Assembly (NCBI RefSeq): GCF_902459685.1
Contig: NZ_CABPSF010000001.1
Span: forward strand, 1 to 64,000
DNA from: Pandoraea iniqua
GTDB taxonomy: Bacteria; Pseudomonadota; Gammaproteobacteria; Burkholderiales; Burkholderiaceae
DNA length: 64,000 nucleotides
Direction: 5' to 3'
The notes beneath the pieces are model-generated. The model was not told the origin of the DNA, ran no database searches, and was given only the letters and a program-made list of their open reading frames with translations. This document shows positions 1-10,990 of this stretch, piece after piece. Every line of letters starts with the position of its first letter. Position 1 is the stretch's first letter. The position numbers and the translations under genes were made by a program.

Positions 1-1692
1 AGGCGCTGCGGCTTTCGGGGCGGCGGCCGGGGCCGGCGCTGCGGTCTTGCGAACCGGCGGGCGAGCTGCTGCACGCGGTGCGGGCGCTGCCGCCAGTGCC
101 GGCACCGCATGCGCGGCGTGGCCAGCTTGAGCACCGGCTGCCTGACTCGCGTCCAGACGGAACACCGAGACGACCGACTTGAGGCGGTTGGCCTGCTCTT
201 CGAGCGAACCGGCAGCGGCAGCGGCTTCTTCGACGAGTGCCGCGTTCTGCTGCGTGACTTCGTCCATCTGCGTCACGGCACGATTGACCTGCTCGATACC
301 GCCCGACTGCTCGGCCGATGCGGCCGAAATCTCGCCCATGATGTCGGTCACGCGCTTGACCGCCTGCACGATCTCTTCCATCGTCTGACCGGCCTGCTCG
401 ACAAGTGCCGAACCGTCCTCGACCTTGTGGGCCGAATCTTCGATCAGTTCCTTGATTTCCTTCGCGGCTGCGGCGCTGCGCTGTGCCAGCGTGCGCACTT
501 CGCCTGCGACCACCGCAAAACCACGACCCTGCTCGCCTGCGCGCGCGGCTTCCACGGCGGCGTTCAGCGCCAGAATGTTGGTCTGGAAAGCGATGCCGTC
601 GATCACGCTGATGATGTCGACGATCTTGCTGGAGCTCGTCGAGATGCCCTGCATCGTGCCGACCACCTTGCCCACGACGTCACCACCGCGTGCCGCGATA
701 TCCGAGGCATTCACCGCAAGCTGGCTTGCCTGACGCGCGTTGTCGGCGTTCTGCTTGACGGTGGCAGTGAGCTGCTCCATCGACGAAGCGGTTTCTTCCA
801 GCGAGGCGGCCTGTTGCTCCGTACGCGCCGACAGATCGGTGTTGCCTGCGGCGATCTGCTGCGCAGCGGACGTGATCGACTCGGTGCCCGAGCGCACTTC
901 GGCGACGGTGCGCACGAGGCTGTCCTGCATGTGCTTCACGCCCTTGAACAGGCGGCCGGTTTCGGTGTCGTTCCACACGTCGATGCGTTGCGTGAGGTCG
1001 CCGCCGGCGATCTTTTCGAAGTGCTTGATGGCGTCGTCGATCGGGCCGACGATGGCGCGCGTGAGCGTGATCTGCGTAATCAGACCGACCACCAGACCCA
1101 CAATCAGGCCGATGCCGACCATCCACATCACCAGCGTGTAGCGGTTTTGCGCCACGTCGTAGCGATCTTGCGCATTCTTGACCTGAAGGTCGGCCAGCGT
1201 CGTCATCGCCTTGGTGTAATCACCGAACAGGCGCGGCACATCCATGACCGTCTTGGCGTGGAAATCGGGAATGTCACCCGATTCGATTGCCTTGAGCGCC
1301 GGCAGAATGCCTTCGTTCACGACCTTGCTGCGGGCGGCAATGGCGGCGTCGGCCAGCGGCTTCTCGCCATCGCTCATGGGCAGCGCCGCGTAGGTTGCCC
1401 ACGCATCGTCGGCCTTCTTGAGGTTGTTACGCACCCCGTCGATGGCTGTCTTGATTTCGCTCGGATCGGCGATGAACTCGATGCGTGCAAGGGTCACACG
1501 TGCGGAGAGCGTGGAGAGCGTGGTCTGCGCGAGGGCACGCGACGACGCCATGTCGTTGGTGTACATCTCCTGCAACGACGTGTTGCTTTGTCGCAGCGAC
1601 AAGAGCCCCACAGCGGCGCCGACGACCAGCAACACCATGAAGAGTCCAAGCGCCAGCGTCAACCGCGCCCGGATGGTGACATTTTTAAACAT
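1..1692 (-). CDS. Methyl-accepting chemotaxis protein, Tar/Tsr type (3' end outside window)
   Basis: Transmembrane chemoreceptor that signals through CheW and CheA. Reading from an ATG at 1692, the first 564 codons are open to the window edge; the C-terminus is missing. Residues 10-33 form TM1, 34-186 a periplasmic four-helix-bundle type ligand domain, and 187-210 TM2. A HAMP domain follows, then a long helical signalling domain with the conserved hairpin-tip motif around [20 protein letters not shown]. After the signalling domain the sequence becomes Ala/Pro-rich, a flexible linker typical of Burkholderiales receptors. It lies 62 bp downstream of a second receptor and closes the visible part of the che cluster. 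The ligand cannot be deduced from the sequence. Confidence 0.95.
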   Translation of the reverse strand, partial: MFKNVTIRARLTLALGLFMVLLVVGAAVGLLSLRQSNTSLQEMYTNDMASSRALAQTTLSTLSARVTLARIEFIADPSEIKTAIDGVRNNLKKADDAWATYAALPMSDGEKPLADAAIAARSKVVNEGILPALKAIESGDIPDFHAKTVMDVPRLFGDYTKAMTTLADLQVKNAQDRYDVAQNRYTLVMWMVGIGLIVGLVVGLITQITLTRAIVGPIDDAIKHFEKIAGGDLTQRIDVWNDTETGRLFKGVKHMQDSLVRTVAEVRSGTESITSAAQQIAAGNTDLSARTEQQAASLEETASSMEQLTATVKQNADNARQASQLAVNASDIAARGGDVVGKVVGTMQGISTSSSKIVDIISVIDGIAFQTNILALNAAVEAARAGEQGRGFAVVAGEVRTLAQRSAAAAKEIKELIEDSAHKVEDGSALVEQAGQTMEEIVQAVKRVTDIMGEISAASAEQSGGIEQVNRAVTQMDEVTQQNAALVEEAAAAAGSLEEQANRLKSVVSVFRLDASQAAGAQAGHAAHAVPALAAAPAPRAAARPPVRKTAAPAPAAAPKAAAP

Positions 1693-1754
1693 AACGACCT
1701 CTACCCCGTGAATACCGGCTCACGCCGGCGTACCCATCCCAATCACCGAAACGT

Positions 1755-4151
1755 TCAAAACTCTTCCCAGTCGCCCGAGTCGCTCGCGCCACCGGCGGGT
1801 GCACCGCCGGGTGCCGCTTTGCCGCGACGCGCCGCCAGTTGCAAGACCTGTGCATCTTCTTGTGCATTCGTGGCCGCCGCCGGACCGGCAGCAGCGGCCG
1901 GAGCCGCCGTTTGCGGACGGCGCGTTACCGTGCGTGCCGCAGCGGCACCGGCGCTCGCGCGGGCGGTGGCTGCACCTGCGGCAGTTGCCGAGGCCTTCGT
2001 TGCGCTTGCTGCCGATGCTGCCTTGGCTGCGCTCGCGACGGGTTGAGCGGTACTCGCTGCCGTCGAATGACGAACGGTCTGGGCGCTGGCCGCGCGCGAG
2101 AGTGCCGCGCTGCGGGCATCGCCTGCCTTGAACGCATCGCCGACGCGGAACACCGACACGGCGTCGCGCAGGCGGTGCGCCTGTTCTTCCAGCGAGCCCG
2201 CCGCAGCGGCCGCTTCTTCGACCAGCGCCGCGTTCTGCTGCGTGACCTCGTCCATCTGCGACACGGCGCGGTTGACCTGCTCGATGCCGCCCGACTGTTC
2301 GGCGGAGGCCGCCGAAATCTCGCCCATGATGTCGGTCACGCGCTGCACGGCCTGCACGATTTCATCCATCGTCTTGCCGGCCTGCGACACCAGTGCCGAA
2401 CCGTTCTCGACGCGTCCCACCGAGTCTTCGATGAGCACCTTGATTTCTTTCGCGGCCGACGCGCTGCGCTGCGCCAGCGTGCGGACTTCGCCCGCGACCA
2501 CGGCGAAACCGCGGCCTTGCTCGCCCGCGCGCGCCGCTTCCACGGCCGCGTTCAGCGCGAGAATGTTGGTCTGGAAGGCAATGCCTTCGATGACGCTGAT
2601 GATGTCGACGATCTTGTGCGAGCTCGACGAGATGCCCTGCATGGTGTCGACCACGTTGCCGACCACCTGACCGCCGCGTGCTGCAATCTCCGACGCGTTG
2701 ACGGCCAGCGCGCTCGCCTGTTTGGCGTTGTCCGCGTTCTGCTTGACCGTGGCCGTGAGCTGCTCCATCGACGACGCCGTCTGCTCCAGCGACGCGGCCT
2801 GTTGCTCGGTGCGCGCCGACAGATCGGTGTTGCCCGCTGCGATTTCGCGCGACGCCACGTTGATCGACTCGATGCCCTCGCGCACGTCGGAGACGATCGA
2901 CAGCAGGCTGTTCTTCATCACCGTCAGGCCGAACAGCAGTTGGCCGACTTCGTCGCGTCCGGTGCCTTCGGCCTTGCCGGTCAGGTCGCCCGCCGCAATC
3001 TGCTTGGACATCGACAGCGCCACGCGCAGCGGATGGTTGATCGCACGGCGCAAGATGCTGCCGAGCACGAACAACACGATGATGCCGCCGATGACGGCCA
3101 CTGCCGTGAGCGAGCGCACGATGGTGTGCTCGCGCTGGCCCTGTTGATACAAGTCGGTGGCCTGCGTGAGTTCCAGCCGCGTGAGCACGTTGAGCTCATC
3201 GCGCATCGGACCGTACGCCGGCTTCACCTTCTCGAGATACGTTTGCTGTGCGCCTTCCGCCGAACCTGCCTTGAGCATTTCGACGGTCTGTTGCAGGCCA
3301 TCGGTCGTAAAACGCTGGCGAATCACGTTGAAGCGCTCGGCCTGTGCCTGCGTGGCCGGATCGACCGCCTTCATGTAGTTCGCCCACTCGCGATTGATGT
3401 CGTCGAGGCTGGCGGCAATCTCGTCGCCCGCACGCTTCATCGCGTCGAGATTCGGGTTGCCGATGGCTTCCGCCACGAGCAAAACGTCGCGGTCGAGCTT
3501 CTGGCCGATGGTGCCCAGCGTACCCACCGGCACCATGCCGTTTTGGTACACCTGAAGCAGTTTGGCGTTGCTGCTCGACATGCCCCACAGGCCCAGCCCG
3601 CCCACCACGGCGAGCAGCAGCGCGCCGAGCACGATGATGCCGGTCAGGCGCGCACGCAGCGTGTCGATGCGGATCTTGCGCACGAGTGCAGCAATGCCGC
3701 CACGTTCGACCATGCCACCGCGAATGCGCAGATTGCCGGCCTGACCGTTGCGAAAGCGTGCGTAGATGGTTTCGGCCTGCTCGGTCGCCCCGGCAGCCGG
3801 ACGCACGCGCACGGAGGTGTAGCCGACCACGGCGTCGTTCTCGAGCGTCGGCGTGACGGTCGCCAGCACCCAGTAGAAGTCGCCGTTCTTGCGGCGGTTC
3901 TTCACGAGCCCCGTCCACGTATCGCCGCGCTTGATCGTGTCCCACAGGTCGCCGAACGCTTCGGACGGCATGTCGGGATGGCGCACGATGTTGTGCGGCG
4001 CGCCCAGCAGTTCGTCACGCGAATAGCCACTCACCTCCACGAAGGCGGGATTGGCATACGTGATCCGCCCCTTCAGATCCGTTCGCGAGATCAGGTACTG
4101 ATGCTCGCCGATGACGAATTCGTTTTGGGTGACGGGCTGGTTATCGCGCAC
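1755..4151 (-). CDS. PAS-domain methyl-accepting chemotaxis protein, aerotaxis-receptor-like
   Basis: Chemoreceptor of 798 residues. Residues about 1-125 are an Aer-like PAS domain (motifs [19 protein letters not shown] and [12 protein letters not shown]). Unlike E. coli Aer, it then has a TM segment near 188-209, a periplasmic-type helical domain of about 160 residues, a second TM near 370-390, HAMP, and the MCP signalling domain. The C-terminus is an Ala-rich linker ending in GDWEEF, which resembles the NWETF pentapeptide that tethers CheR and CheB to major receptors; this is an inference from similarity. The signalling domain is nearly the same as that of the neighbouring receptor, so the two look like tandem paralogues with different sensors. 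A redox or oxygen-sensing role is likely from the PAS class but not shown. Confidence 0.93.
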   Translation of the reverse strand: MRDNQPVTQNEFVIGEHQYLISRTDLKGRITYANPAFVEVSGYSRDELLGAPHNIVRHPDMPSEAFGDLWDTIKRGDTWTGLVKNRRKNGDFYWVLATVTPTLENDAVVGYTSVRVRPAAGATEQAETIYARFRNGQAGNLRIRGGMVERGGIAALVRKIRIDTLRARLTGIIVLGALLLAVVGGLGLWGMSSSNAKLLQVYQNGMVPVGTLGTIGQKLDRDVLLVAEAIGNPNLDAMKRAGDEIAASLDDINREWANYMKAVDPATQAQAERFNVIRQRFTTDGLQQTVEMLKAGSAEGAQQTYLEKVKPAYGPMRDELNVLTRLELTQATDLYQQGQREHTIVRSLTAVAVIGGIIVLFVLGSILRRAINHPLRVALSMSKQIAAGDLTGKAEGTGRDEVGQLLFGLTVMKNSLLSIVSDVREGIESINVASREIAAGNTDLSARTEQQAASLEQTASSMEQLTATVKQNADNAKQASALAVNASEIAARGGQVVGNVVDTMQGISSSSHKIVDIISVIEGIAFQTNILALNAAVEAARAGEQGRGFAVVAGEVRTLAQRSASAAKEIKVLIEDSVGRVENGSALVSQAGKTMDEIVQAVQRVTDIMGEISAASAEQSGGIEQVNRAVSQMDEVTQQNAALVEEAAAAAGSLEEQAHRLRDAVSVFRVGDAFKAGDARSAALSRAASAQTVRHSTAASTAQPVASAAKAASAASATKASATAAGAATARASAGAAAARTVTRRPQTAAPAAAAGPAAATNAQEDAQVLQLAARRGKAAPGGAPAGGASDSGDWEEF

Positions 4152-4316
4152 GTGCTCGGTCTCCGTGGTCTTCGGGTGAGTGGGTTATGTCTGTGGGTAA
4201 CGCTGCGGGTGTCTCTGCCCGTCTGTTTCCGTCTATTTCGATCTATCTGCTGCTGTCGGCACGGCATCCCCGGACGCCGCGCCATCGAGCTGCGTCTTTG
4301 TCCGCCTTAATTCGTC

Positions 4317-4832
4317 TCAGCTCGCCAGACGCTCGATCAGCGCCATGTCGTCGCTGGTCATGAGCTTCTCGATGTCCATCAGGATCAGCATGCGGCCTTC
4401 GACCGTGCCCAGCCCCGTGATGTACTCGGTGGCCAGTTGTGCGCCGAATTCCGGTGCCGGCTTGATTTCGCCGCGCGCGAGCGTAAGCACGTCGGACACG
4501 CCGTCAACGACCATGCCGACCACACGGCCGGCCACGTTCAGAATGATCACGACCGTCTGCGTGTCGTACTCGACGCGGCCGAGGCGGAATTTGATACGCA
4601 TGTCCACGATCGGCACGATGATGCCGCGCAGGTTGATCACGCCCTTGATGAAGTCGGGCGCGTTGGCGATGCGCGTGACGGCGTCGTAGCCGCGAATTTC
4701 CTGCACCTTCAGGATGTCGATGCCGTATTCCTCTTCACCGAGCGTGAAGACCAGAAATTCCTGGCCGTCGCCCTCGGTCTGCATGGCGCCGCCCTGGCGC
4801 GACATGGCATGCTCTTGCGAAAGCTTTTCCAT
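4317..4832 (-). CDS. cheW: Chemotaxis adaptor protein CheW
   Basis: Scaffold linking receptors to the CheA kinase. The protein has 171 residues, close to the family norm, and is a single CheW domain: [20 protein letters not shown] at the start, then the conserved [13 protein letters not shown] strand and a C-terminal [12 protein letters not shown] segment. The start at 4832 is preceded by a GGAGA ribosome-binding site. It lies 17 bp downstream of cheA and upstream of the two receptor genes, all on one strand, consistent with a single chemotaxis operon. Confidence 0.97.
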   Translation of the reverse strand: MEKLSQEHAMSRQGGAMQTEGDGQEFLVFTLGEEEYGIDILKVQEIRGYDAVTRIANAPDFIKGVINLRGIIVPIVDMRIKFRLGRVEYDTQTVVIILNVAGRVVGMVVDGVSDVLTLARGEIKPAPEFGAQLATEYITGLGTVEGRMLILMDIEKLMTSDDMALIERLAS

Positions 4833-4849
4833 CTGACGACTCTCCGACT

Positions 4850-7063
4850 TCAGTTGAAGATGGTGGCCGATGCCGAGCGCTGGCCGCGCTGAAGCGCCGC
4901 CACGTCCACGATCAGGGCCACACTGCCGTCACCCATGATGGTGGCGGCAGAAATACCGTGAATACGGCGGTAATTGGTTTCGAGGTTCTTCACCACGACC
5001 TGCTGCTGACCCACCAGCTCGTCGACGAGCAGCGCAAAGCGCCGGCCTTCGGCTTGCAGGATCACGATGATGCCCTGCGTGGGATCCCCACGTGCCTCGG
5101 GCACGTCGAACGCACGGTACAGCTCCACCAGCGGCAGATACTCGCCGCGCACCAGTACGACCTGCCCTTCGCCGGTCACGGCGCGAATGTCGTCGCGGCG
5201 CGGTTGCAGCGACTCCATCACGAAGTTCAGCGGCAGGATGAAGATCTCCGTGCCGACCTTGACGGACATGCCGTCGAGGATTGCCAGCGTCAGCGGCAGC
5301 ACGATGCGGATGGTGGTGCCCTTGCCGCGCGTGGACAGAATCTCCACGTGGCCGCCCATCTGCTGGATGTTTCGCTTGACGACGTCCATGCCCACACCAC
5401 GGCCCGACACGTCGGTCACGGCTTCGGCCGTCGAGAAACCCGGCGCGAAAATCAGCTGCCAGACTTCCTCGTCCGCCATCGAGTCGGACACGTTCATGCC
5501 TTGCTGCTGCGCCTTGGCGAGAATCTTCTCGCGGCGCAGGCCGGCACCGTCGTCGCTCACTTCGATCACGATATTGCCGCCCTGATGCGCGGCGGACAGC
5601 ACGAGCTGGCCCACGGGGTCTTTGCCCGAGGCGAGACGCGCCTCCGAGGTTTCGATACCGTGGTCGAGACTGTTACGCACCAAGTGCGTGAGCGGATCGA
5701 TGATGCGCTCGATCAGGCTCTTGTCGAGCTCGGTCGCCTGACCGAACGTGACCAGTTCGATCTGCTTGCCGAGCTTGGTCGCGAGATCGCGCACCAGACG
5801 CGGGAAACGCGAGAACACGTAGTCCATCGGCATCATGCGAATGGACATGACCGCTTCTTGCAGGTCGCGCGCGTTGCGCTCCAACTGGCCCATGCCGTTG
5901 AAGAGACGGTCGTGCAGCATCGGGTCGAGGCTGCTGGCCGTCTGCGCAAGCATGGCCTGCGTGATCACCAGTTCGCCCACCAGATTGATGAGCTGGTCGA
6001 CCTTTTCCACGCCCACGCGAATGGAGCTGTTCTCGTGGCCGGCAGCGCCGCCGGCGGCCGGGGCCGCTGCGCGCTTTTCCGGCGGATGCGTGCCGTTACC
6101 GCCATTTCCACCACTGCCGCCCGCGTGGGCGACGGGGGCCGGCGGCACCACGATCTGCTCGGGCGCAGCCACGGGGGCCGGCACTTCGATCTGGGCGGGG
6201 GCTGCCTGAGCGGCGGAAGCGGCGGGAGCGGCGGCGATCGGTTCGAAGATCTCGACGGCGGGCTGCGCGACCGGGGCCGCAGCAGCAGGGGCAACTGGCG
6301 CGGCGGGCGTCGCCGCTGCGAGCGCTGCGGCGGCGGCCGCATCCTGCACGTCGATCTGCGACGGCTCGATCACGAAGCAGCACACGGCGAGAATGTCGTC
6401 GGCGCCGCAGGTGGTGTCGAGCCACAGATGCAATGCGTTGTCGACCGACTGGCGGCCGGCCACGTGACCGAGGTTGCCAAGTTCTTCTGCAAGCAGGGTC
6501 TGGTCTTTTTCGCTCACGCCCGTGAGCGTGACCTTGAGGCGAGTCTGGCCCGGTGCGACCGGGCTGGTGGGTGCGCCACTCGCGTCGGTCGTGGCTTCGG
6601 GCGCGACTGGCGCGGGCGCCGCAGCTGCGGGCGCCGGTGCAGCAGGCGAAGTCGGCGCGGCCGACGGTGCCTCGCCGCTTTCTTCGGCAGCCAAGCGTTG
6701 GAGCACCGCGCAGATGCGCGTCATCGCCTCGACATCGGGTTCACTGGAGGCGCGGTAGGCATTCAACTGTTGATGCAACACGTCTTTGGTTTCCAGGAAG
6801 GTGTCGACCATCTCGGTGCGCAACTGCAACTCGCCGCGACGCGCGCGGTCGAGCAGGTTTTCCAGCAGGTGAGTGGTCTCGGTGAGCGCGGTGAAGCCGA
6901 ACGTCGCGGCCCCGCCCTTGATCGAGTGTGCGGCGCGAAAAATCGCGTTGAGCTGCTCGTTATCCGGAGCGCTCACGTCGAGCGCCAGCAGCAGGTGCTC
7001 CATCTCTGCGAGCAACTCTTCCGCTTCATCGAAAAAGGTCTGGTAGAACTGGGTGATATCCAC
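4850..7063 (-). CDS. cheA: Chemotaxis sensor histidine kinase CheA
   Basis: Autophosphorylating kinase that passes phosphate to CheY and CheB. The 737-residue protein has an N-terminal HPt domain with phosphoacceptor His46 in the motif [14 protein letters not shown], then an Ala/Pro-rich linker and a P2-like segment (about 172-240). A second long Ala/Pro linker follows (about 240-345). The dimerisation helices ([18 protein letters not shown]), the ATPase domain with N-box [12 protein letters not shown] and glycine boxes DDGAG and GRGVGMDVV, and a C-terminal CheW-like domain complete it. The start is GTG with GAGGAAA seven bases upstream. The interdomain linkers are longer than in enteric CheA, which is common in Burkholderiales. 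Confidence 0.97.
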   Translation of the reverse strand: MDITQFYQTFFDEAEELLAEMEHLLLALDVSAPDNEQLNAIFRAAHSIKGGAATFGFTALTETTHLLENLLDRARRGELQLRTEMVDTFLETKDVLHQQLNAYRASSEPDVEAMTRICAVLQRLAAEESGEAPSAAPTSPAAPAPAAAAPAPVAPEATTDASGAPTSPVAPGQTRLKVTLTGVSEKDQTLLAEELGNLGHVAGRQSVDNALHLWLDTTCGADDILAVCCFVIEPSQIDVQDAAAAAALAAATPAAPVAPAAAAPVAQPAVEIFEPIAAAPAASAAQAAPAQIEVPAPVAAPEQIVVPPAPVAHAGGSGGNGGNGTHPPEKRAAAPAAGGAAGHENSSIRVGVEKVDQLINLVGELVITQAMLAQTASSLDPMLHDRLFNGMGQLERNARDLQEAVMSIRMMPMDYVFSRFPRLVRDLATKLGKQIELVTFGQATELDKSLIERIIDPLTHLVRNSLDHGIETSEARLASGKDPVGQLVLSAAHQGGNIVIEVSDDGAGLRREKILAKAQQQGMNVSDSMADEEVWQLIFAPGFSTAEAVTDVSGRGVGMDVVKRNIQQMGGHVEILSTRGKGTTIRIVLPLTLAILDGMSVKVGTEIFILPLNFVMESLQPRRDDIRAVTGEGQVVLVRGEYLPLVELYRAFDVPEARGDPTQGIIVILQAEGRRFALLVDELVGQQQVVVKNLETNYRRIHGISAATIMGDGSVALIVDVAALQRGQRSASATIFN

Positions 7064-7111
7064 CGGTTTCCTCGTCCTAACTTGGTTGTGCCGTCGACGC
7101 CATCAACATCG

Positions 7112-7501
7112 TCATGCGCCCGCGCCGACAAGCGAGCCCACCACGTCGACCAGTGCCTCGGGGTCGACCGGCTTGATCAGCCAGCCGCTTGCCCCCGCTT
7201 CACGGGCCGCCGTCTTATACGCGCCGTCAACTTCTGTGGTGAGCACCAGAATCGGCGTTTGTGCGAACGCATCGAGGTCCCGCAGGGCACGAATCAGCGA
7301 CAGCCCGTCCATGCCGGGCATGTGCTGGTCGGTCAGCACCAGATCGAAATTCGCATTCGATGCCAGTGCCAGTGCCTCCTGTCCGTCGCGCGCCGTCGTC
7401 ACGGCATAGCCGGCTTCGTCGAGCGTGGCCGCCAGAATCTGACGCATTGACGCGGAGTCGTCGACCGCGAGAATCGTATTGCGTGCCTGCATGGCCTCCA
7501 T
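7112..7501 (-). CDS. cheY: CheY-like single-domain response regulator
   Basis: Receiver-only response regulator of 129 residues. The acidic pocket is Asp14/Asp15, the phosphoacceptor Asp58 (TDQHMPGMDG), and the conserved Thr88 and Lys110 (KPVDPEAL) are present, so it should be phosphorylatable. Position between motB and cheA suggests a partner of CheA. Related genomes usually carry a second cheY with cheZ further down the operon, outside this window, so this copy may be a phosphate sink or an alternative output; that is inference. A start at 7492 (three codons later) is also possible because both ATGs have Shine-Dalgarno-like sequence. Confidence 0.92.
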   Translation of the reverse strand: MEAMQARNTILAVDDSASMRQILAATLDEAGYAVTTARDGQEALALASNANFDLVLTDQHMPGMDGLSLIRALRDLDAFAQTPILVLTTEVDGAYKTAAREAGASGWLIKPVDPEALVDVVGSLVGAGA

Positions 7502-7521
7502 GCGTCTCCTCTTCTTATCGG

Positions 7522-8529
7522 TTATCTCGCCGCTGCACCGTTTTCACCCGGCGCAGCAGGCGCTGCGGGGGGTGACGGTGGCGACGGTACGCCCGGCGGC
7601 AACACGCCACTGATGGCAGCGTTGACGGCGTCGGCGCCCGAACCTCGGGCGTTCGTCGCATCGATCGTCGGCTGGTCGCCCTCGTGCTTCACAGAAGCCT
7701 CGGCACGGCGATTGAGCACGATGATGCTGATGCGTCGGTTAATCGGGTTGTAAGCGTCATCGCGATCGAGCGGCACGGTCGAGGCCAGCCCCACCACGCG
7801 CAGGACCTTATCGCCATCGAGGCCGCCCGCGATCAACTCGCGACGCGAAGCGTTCGCGCGATCGGCCGACAGCTCCCAGTTGCTATAGCTCTTGTCGCCC
7901 TGCGCATACGCCGTCGCATCGGTGTGACCCGACAGGCTGATGCGATTGGGCACGTCGTTGAGCGACTTGCCGATCTCGCGCAGGATGTCGCGCATATACG
8001 GTTGCACCTGCGCGCTCGCGTTGGCGAACATCGGCCGGTTCTGATCGTCGACGATCTGAATGCGCAGGCCTTCGGTCGTCACGTCGATCAGCAACTGTTT
8101 GCGGAATTGCCTGAGCGTCGGATTATTCTCGATCGCCTTCTCGATCCGCGCCTTGAGTTCGCGCAAACGCTGTGCATCGGCGCGCTCGGCCAGCTCGGCC
8201 GTCGTGGCCTGACGCGAGCGCACCTGATCGCCACGCGACTTCTGGCCGTCGGTACGCGTCGTGTCGGTACCGCCACCGGGAATCACACCGCTGTTGTCCG
8301 CCGCATTACGCCCGCCCGTGAGCGCGACCTTGAGCGGCGTGCGAAAGTATTCGGCAATGCCCGTCAGTTCCTTGCTGCTCACGGAACTGAGCAGCCACAT
8401 CAGCAGGAAGAACGCCATCATGGCCGTCATGAAGTCGGCGTAGGCAATCTTCCACGCACCGCCGTGATGGCCGTGCCCGCCGGCTTTGCGGCGCTTGACG
8501 ATAATGGGCCGCTCGTCTTTCTCGCTCAT
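7522..8529 (-). CDS. motB: Flagellar motor stator protein MotB
   Basis: Stator subunit that anchors MotA to peptidoglycan and carries the proton-binding aspartate. In this 335-residue protein the single TM segment (about 26-50, AWKIAYADFMTAMMAFFLLM) contains Asp32, the same number as the essential proton-binding residue in E. coli MotB. The C-terminal half is an OmpA-like peptidoglycan-binding domain (SLSGHTDATAY). The tail is rich in Ala and Pro. It follows motA by 12 bp and precedes cheY, in one operon. Confidence 0.97.
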   Translation of the reverse strand: MSEKDERPIIVKRRKAGGHGHHGGAWKIAYADFMTAMMAFFLLMWLLSSVSSKELTGIAEYFRTPLKVALTGGRNAADNSGVIPGGGTDTTRTDGQKSRGDQVRSRQATTAELAERADAQRLRELKARIEKAIENNPTLRQFRKQLLIDVTTEGLRIQIVDDQNRPMFANASAQVQPYMRDILREIGKSLNDVPNRISLSGHTDATAYAQGDKSYSNWELSADRANASRRELIAGGLDGDKVLRVVGLASTVPLDRDDAYNPINRRISIIVLNRRAEASVKHEGDQPTIDATNARGSGADAVNAAISGVLPPGVPSPPSPPAAPAAPGENGAAAR

Positions 8530-8541
8530 TGCTGCCGTCCG

Positions 8542-9402
8542 TCAACGTGCCTTGACCTGGCGCACGTGCTCTTCGAGCTCGGCGAACGACGGCCGCACCG
8601 TGGAGTACAGCACCTTGCGGCCAAACTCCACCGACAGGGCCGGGGCGTAGCCATTCAGGCTCGCCAGCAGCGTGACCTTGATGCACTCGTAAAGCTTGAC
8701 CGACTCGTTGATGCGGTGTTCGATCAGTTGGGCGAGCGGCGAAATAAAGCCGTATGCCAGCAAAATGCCGAGGAACGTCCCCACGAGTGCCTGCGCGATC
8801 AGCGCACCCAGCACGGCCGGCGGCTGGTCGGCGGAAGCCATCGTGTGCACCACGCCCATCACGGCCGCCACAATACCGAAGGCCGGCATCGCATCGCCGG
8901 TCTTTTGCAGACAGTGGGCCGGTACCTCGCCTTCGTGGCGGTACGTTTCGATTTCGTGATCCATCAGGTTCTCGATCTCGAACGCGTTCATGTTGCCGCT
9001 GACCATCAGGCGCAGATAGTCGGTCAGGAATTCCATGATGCGCGGCTCGTTCAGAATGCGCGGGTATTGCGAGAACACCGGGCTCGACGCCGGGTCTTCC
9101 ACGTCGCCTTCGATGGCGAGCATGCCGTCCTTACGTGCCTTGGCGAGCAGCACGTAGAGCAGCGCCATCAGCTCCATGTACAGCTCTTTGGTGTATTTCG
9201 AGCCCTTGAACAGCATCGGCAGCGCCTTCATCGTCGCCTTGATCGCCTTGCTGTTGTTGCCCACCACAAACGAGCCGACGCCCGCGCCACCGATGATCAG
9301 CAGCTCGGTCGGCTGAAACAGCGCGCCCAAGTGACCTCCGCCGATGACGAAACCGCCAAAGACCGAGGCAAGAACGATGATGTAACCAATGACGACAAGC
9401 AC
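8542..9402 (-). CDS. motA: Flagellar motor stator protein MotA
   Basis: Proton-channel subunit of the flagellar stator. It has 286 residues and four hydrophobic segments: two near the N-terminus (about 3-50) and two between about 165 and 225. A large cytoplasmic loop between TM2 and TM3 carries the charged LLAKARKDGMLAIEGDVE stretch that meets the rotor protein FliG. Pro-containing TM3 (DAMPAFGIVAAVMG) and TM4 (ALVGTFLGILLAYGF) match the family. It lies between flhC (118 bp gap) and motB. Confidence 0.97.
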   Translation of the reverse strand: MLVVIGYIIVLASVFGGFVIGGGHLGALFQPTELLIIGGAGVGSFVVGNNSKAIKATMKALPMLFKGSKYTKELYMELMALLYVLLAKARKDGMLAIEGDVEDPASSPVFSQYPRILNEPRIMEFLTDYLRLMVSGNMNAFEIENLMDHEIETYRHEGEVPAHCLQKTGDAMPAFGIVAAVMGVVHTMASADQPPAVLGALIAQALVGTFLGILLAYGFISPLAQLIEHRINESVKLYECIKVTLLASLNGYAPALSVEFGRKVLYSTVRPSFAELEEHVRQVKAR

Positions 9403-9519
9403 TGCCGGATACCTCTCGCAAAAATACGTCTACGGAAAAATGTCCTTCCTGTTCAGAGGGCTTAACGGCAGACAAGCAGGGAAACTGTAGGGGATGCGTC
9501 CTCGTGACGAATGTGCCGC

Positions 9520-10134
9520 TCAGGCAGCCAACGGCGAAATGTCCGTACCGCCGGGGCCGGGCACGCCCACCGGGGCTTCGGCCACTACCGGCGCCAGATC
9601 GGCGGCGTGCGCATGTTTTGCTTTCCGCGTCTTACCGGCGCGCGACGGCGGCGCGCACAGACCGCAGACGTACTGGCCGTGAGGCTCGTGCGCGTGCGTG
9701 ACGAAATGGCCGCCGCAACGCGTGCACGGCGTCATTTGCAACATCTTGCTGTCGAAGAAACGGACCAGCGTCCATGCGCGGGTGAACCCGAGCACAGCTT
9801 CCCAGCCATGCAGTTCGACGTGCTCCAGGTACAGACGGTAGGCCTTGACGATGGCCTCGATGCCCTGGCATCCGCCGTGATGCACGAGATGGCGATAGAT
9901 GTTGTGGAAAAGCGACGAGTGGATGTTCGGCAGCCAGGTCACGAACCAATCGGTCGAGAACGGCAGCATGCCCTTGGGCGGCGAAGCACCCTTGAGCTCT
10001 TTGTAGAGTTTGATGAGGCGATCCCGACTGAGGCTCGTTTCCGCTTCCAGCAACTGGAGGCGGGCGCCGAGTTCGATCAGTTCGATGGCCAACTGGATCT
10101 CGCGGGCCTCGAGAACGACGCTTTTGGTACGCAT
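9520..10134 (-). CDS. flhC: Flagellar transcriptional activator FlhC
   Basis: Zinc-binding DNA-contacting subunit of the FlhD4C2 master activator of flagellar class II genes. The 204-residue protein has the four zinc ligands Cys137, Cys140, Cys157 and Cys160 (PCTRC and YVCGLC), at the same numbers as in E. coli FlhC. The N-terminal helical half contains the conserved FSTDWFVTWLPNIHSSLF segment. After the zinc site it has a longer, low-complexity Ala/Pro/Gly tail than enteric FlhC. flhD is 66 bp upstream; motAB follow. Confidence 0.97.
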   Translation of the reverse strand: MRTKSVVLEAREIQLAIELIELGARLQLLEAETSLSRDRLIKLYKELKGASPPKGMLPFSTDWFVTWLPNIHSSLFHNIYRHLVHHGGCQGIEAIVKAYRLYLEHVELHGWEAVLGFTRAWTLVRFFDSKMLQMTPCTRCGGHFVTHAHEPHGQYVCGLCAPPSRAGKTRKAKHAHAADLAPVVAEAPVGVPGPGGTDISPLAA

Positions 10135-10200
10135 ATGCAGGCTTCCTGGCAGGTGACGCGGCGCGCTACCCCCGGGTAGCGCGCGAATTACATCGCGTAC

Positions 10201-10518
10201 TTAGCCGATCTGCTCGACGGGTTGCCCCGCGAGCAGAATCGATGCGTGCGACTGCTGCATACCCACGTCTTTCGCTCCGTGCGTAAGGCTTGAGAGGATC
10301 ACGTGGTCGTCAAAGCGAAATCGGCACAGAAGCTGGTTCGACCCCGCGAATTTGACGAGTTGAGCCAAGGTGAGACTGCCGAGCACGTCGGCAAGTTGGT
10401 CGCTGATGCCAAGGCGGAACATCGCCGCGGCACGGTCCTCGCGAATCAGGCGCTGAGCCAGTACGAGGTAGGAGAGATTCAACTCACGAATCTCATTCAG
10501 TGTTTCGCTGTTTCGCAT
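10201..10518 (-). CDS. flhD: Flagellar transcriptional regulator FlhD
   Basis: Partner of FlhC in the flagellar master regulator. The protein has 105 residues, near the family norm, and is all helical, with the conserved segments [21 protein letters not shown] and [21 protein letters not shown]. It is the first gene of the flhDC-mot-che cluster, so transcription control of the whole cluster should act in the upstream interval. Confidence 0.96.
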   Translation of the reverse strand: MRNSETLNEIRELNLSYLVLAQRLIREDRAAAMFRLGISDQLADVLGSLTLAQLVKFAGSNQLLCRFRFDDHVILSSLTHGAKDVGMQQSHASILLAGQPVEQIG

Positions 10519-10990
10519 GCGGCCCCCCGGCGCAATGGATGATCTTGCGGTACTACTCCGTTTTCCCTCGCATTGTGGATAAAGGCGAAAGATAAAGAAA
10601 TCGGAGAAAAACTACATAGAAGGGCAAGAAAAGCGGAAGTTTTTTGTAGGAGTTTTTCCTACATGCGGGGCGCGAGCGGCCCCTGCGATGCATTCGGGGG
10701 GAATGATCGGTGTGAAAAGACGGTGGCTTCACGCAAATGTCACGAAGCTGCGCTCTACTACTCGTCTGTATTTCGGCCGTTTTGCGCCGAACTTTAGCCG
10801 TCTTTGCAAAAAGATTTGGGGGGCTTTTGCGAAGTGGCTGGATCGTACTTTGCCGACCCGTTCGACGCCGGAACAGTGCAATTACAAAGTGTTACAGATG
10901 TAGTGACCTGCGCCGAATCTCAGGTTTGGAAGAAAACTTCGGGCAAAGTTCCCCAAATACGCCGACATTCGGACGCGAGACCGGCGCCGC
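10519..10990. promoter_or_regulatory. flhDC upstream region (no gene)
   Basis: This 472 bp interval between flhD and the MFS gene contains no convincing coding sequence. It is clearly richer in A and T than its surroundings, as expected for the promoter and leader of a master operon. It holds a DnaA-box-like nonamer TGTGGATAA at 10574-10582 and a perfect inverted repeat at 10645-10663. Promoter elements were not assigned because no sigma-70 match stood out. Confidence 0.55.
10645..10663. promoter_or_regulatory. Inverted repeat upstream of flhDC
   Basis: Arms TGTAGGA and TCCTACA are perfect complements separated by GTTTT. The repeat sits 127 bp upstream of the flhD start. It could be an operator for a dimeric regulator or a leader hairpin; it lacks a T tract, so a terminator is unlikely. 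Confidence 0.45.

Noticed and set aside
1839-7450. Very long plus-strand frames (1839-4310 and 4958-7450) opposite the MCP and cheA genes
   Set aside because: Antisense shadows of GC-rich genes; no domains and no start signals.
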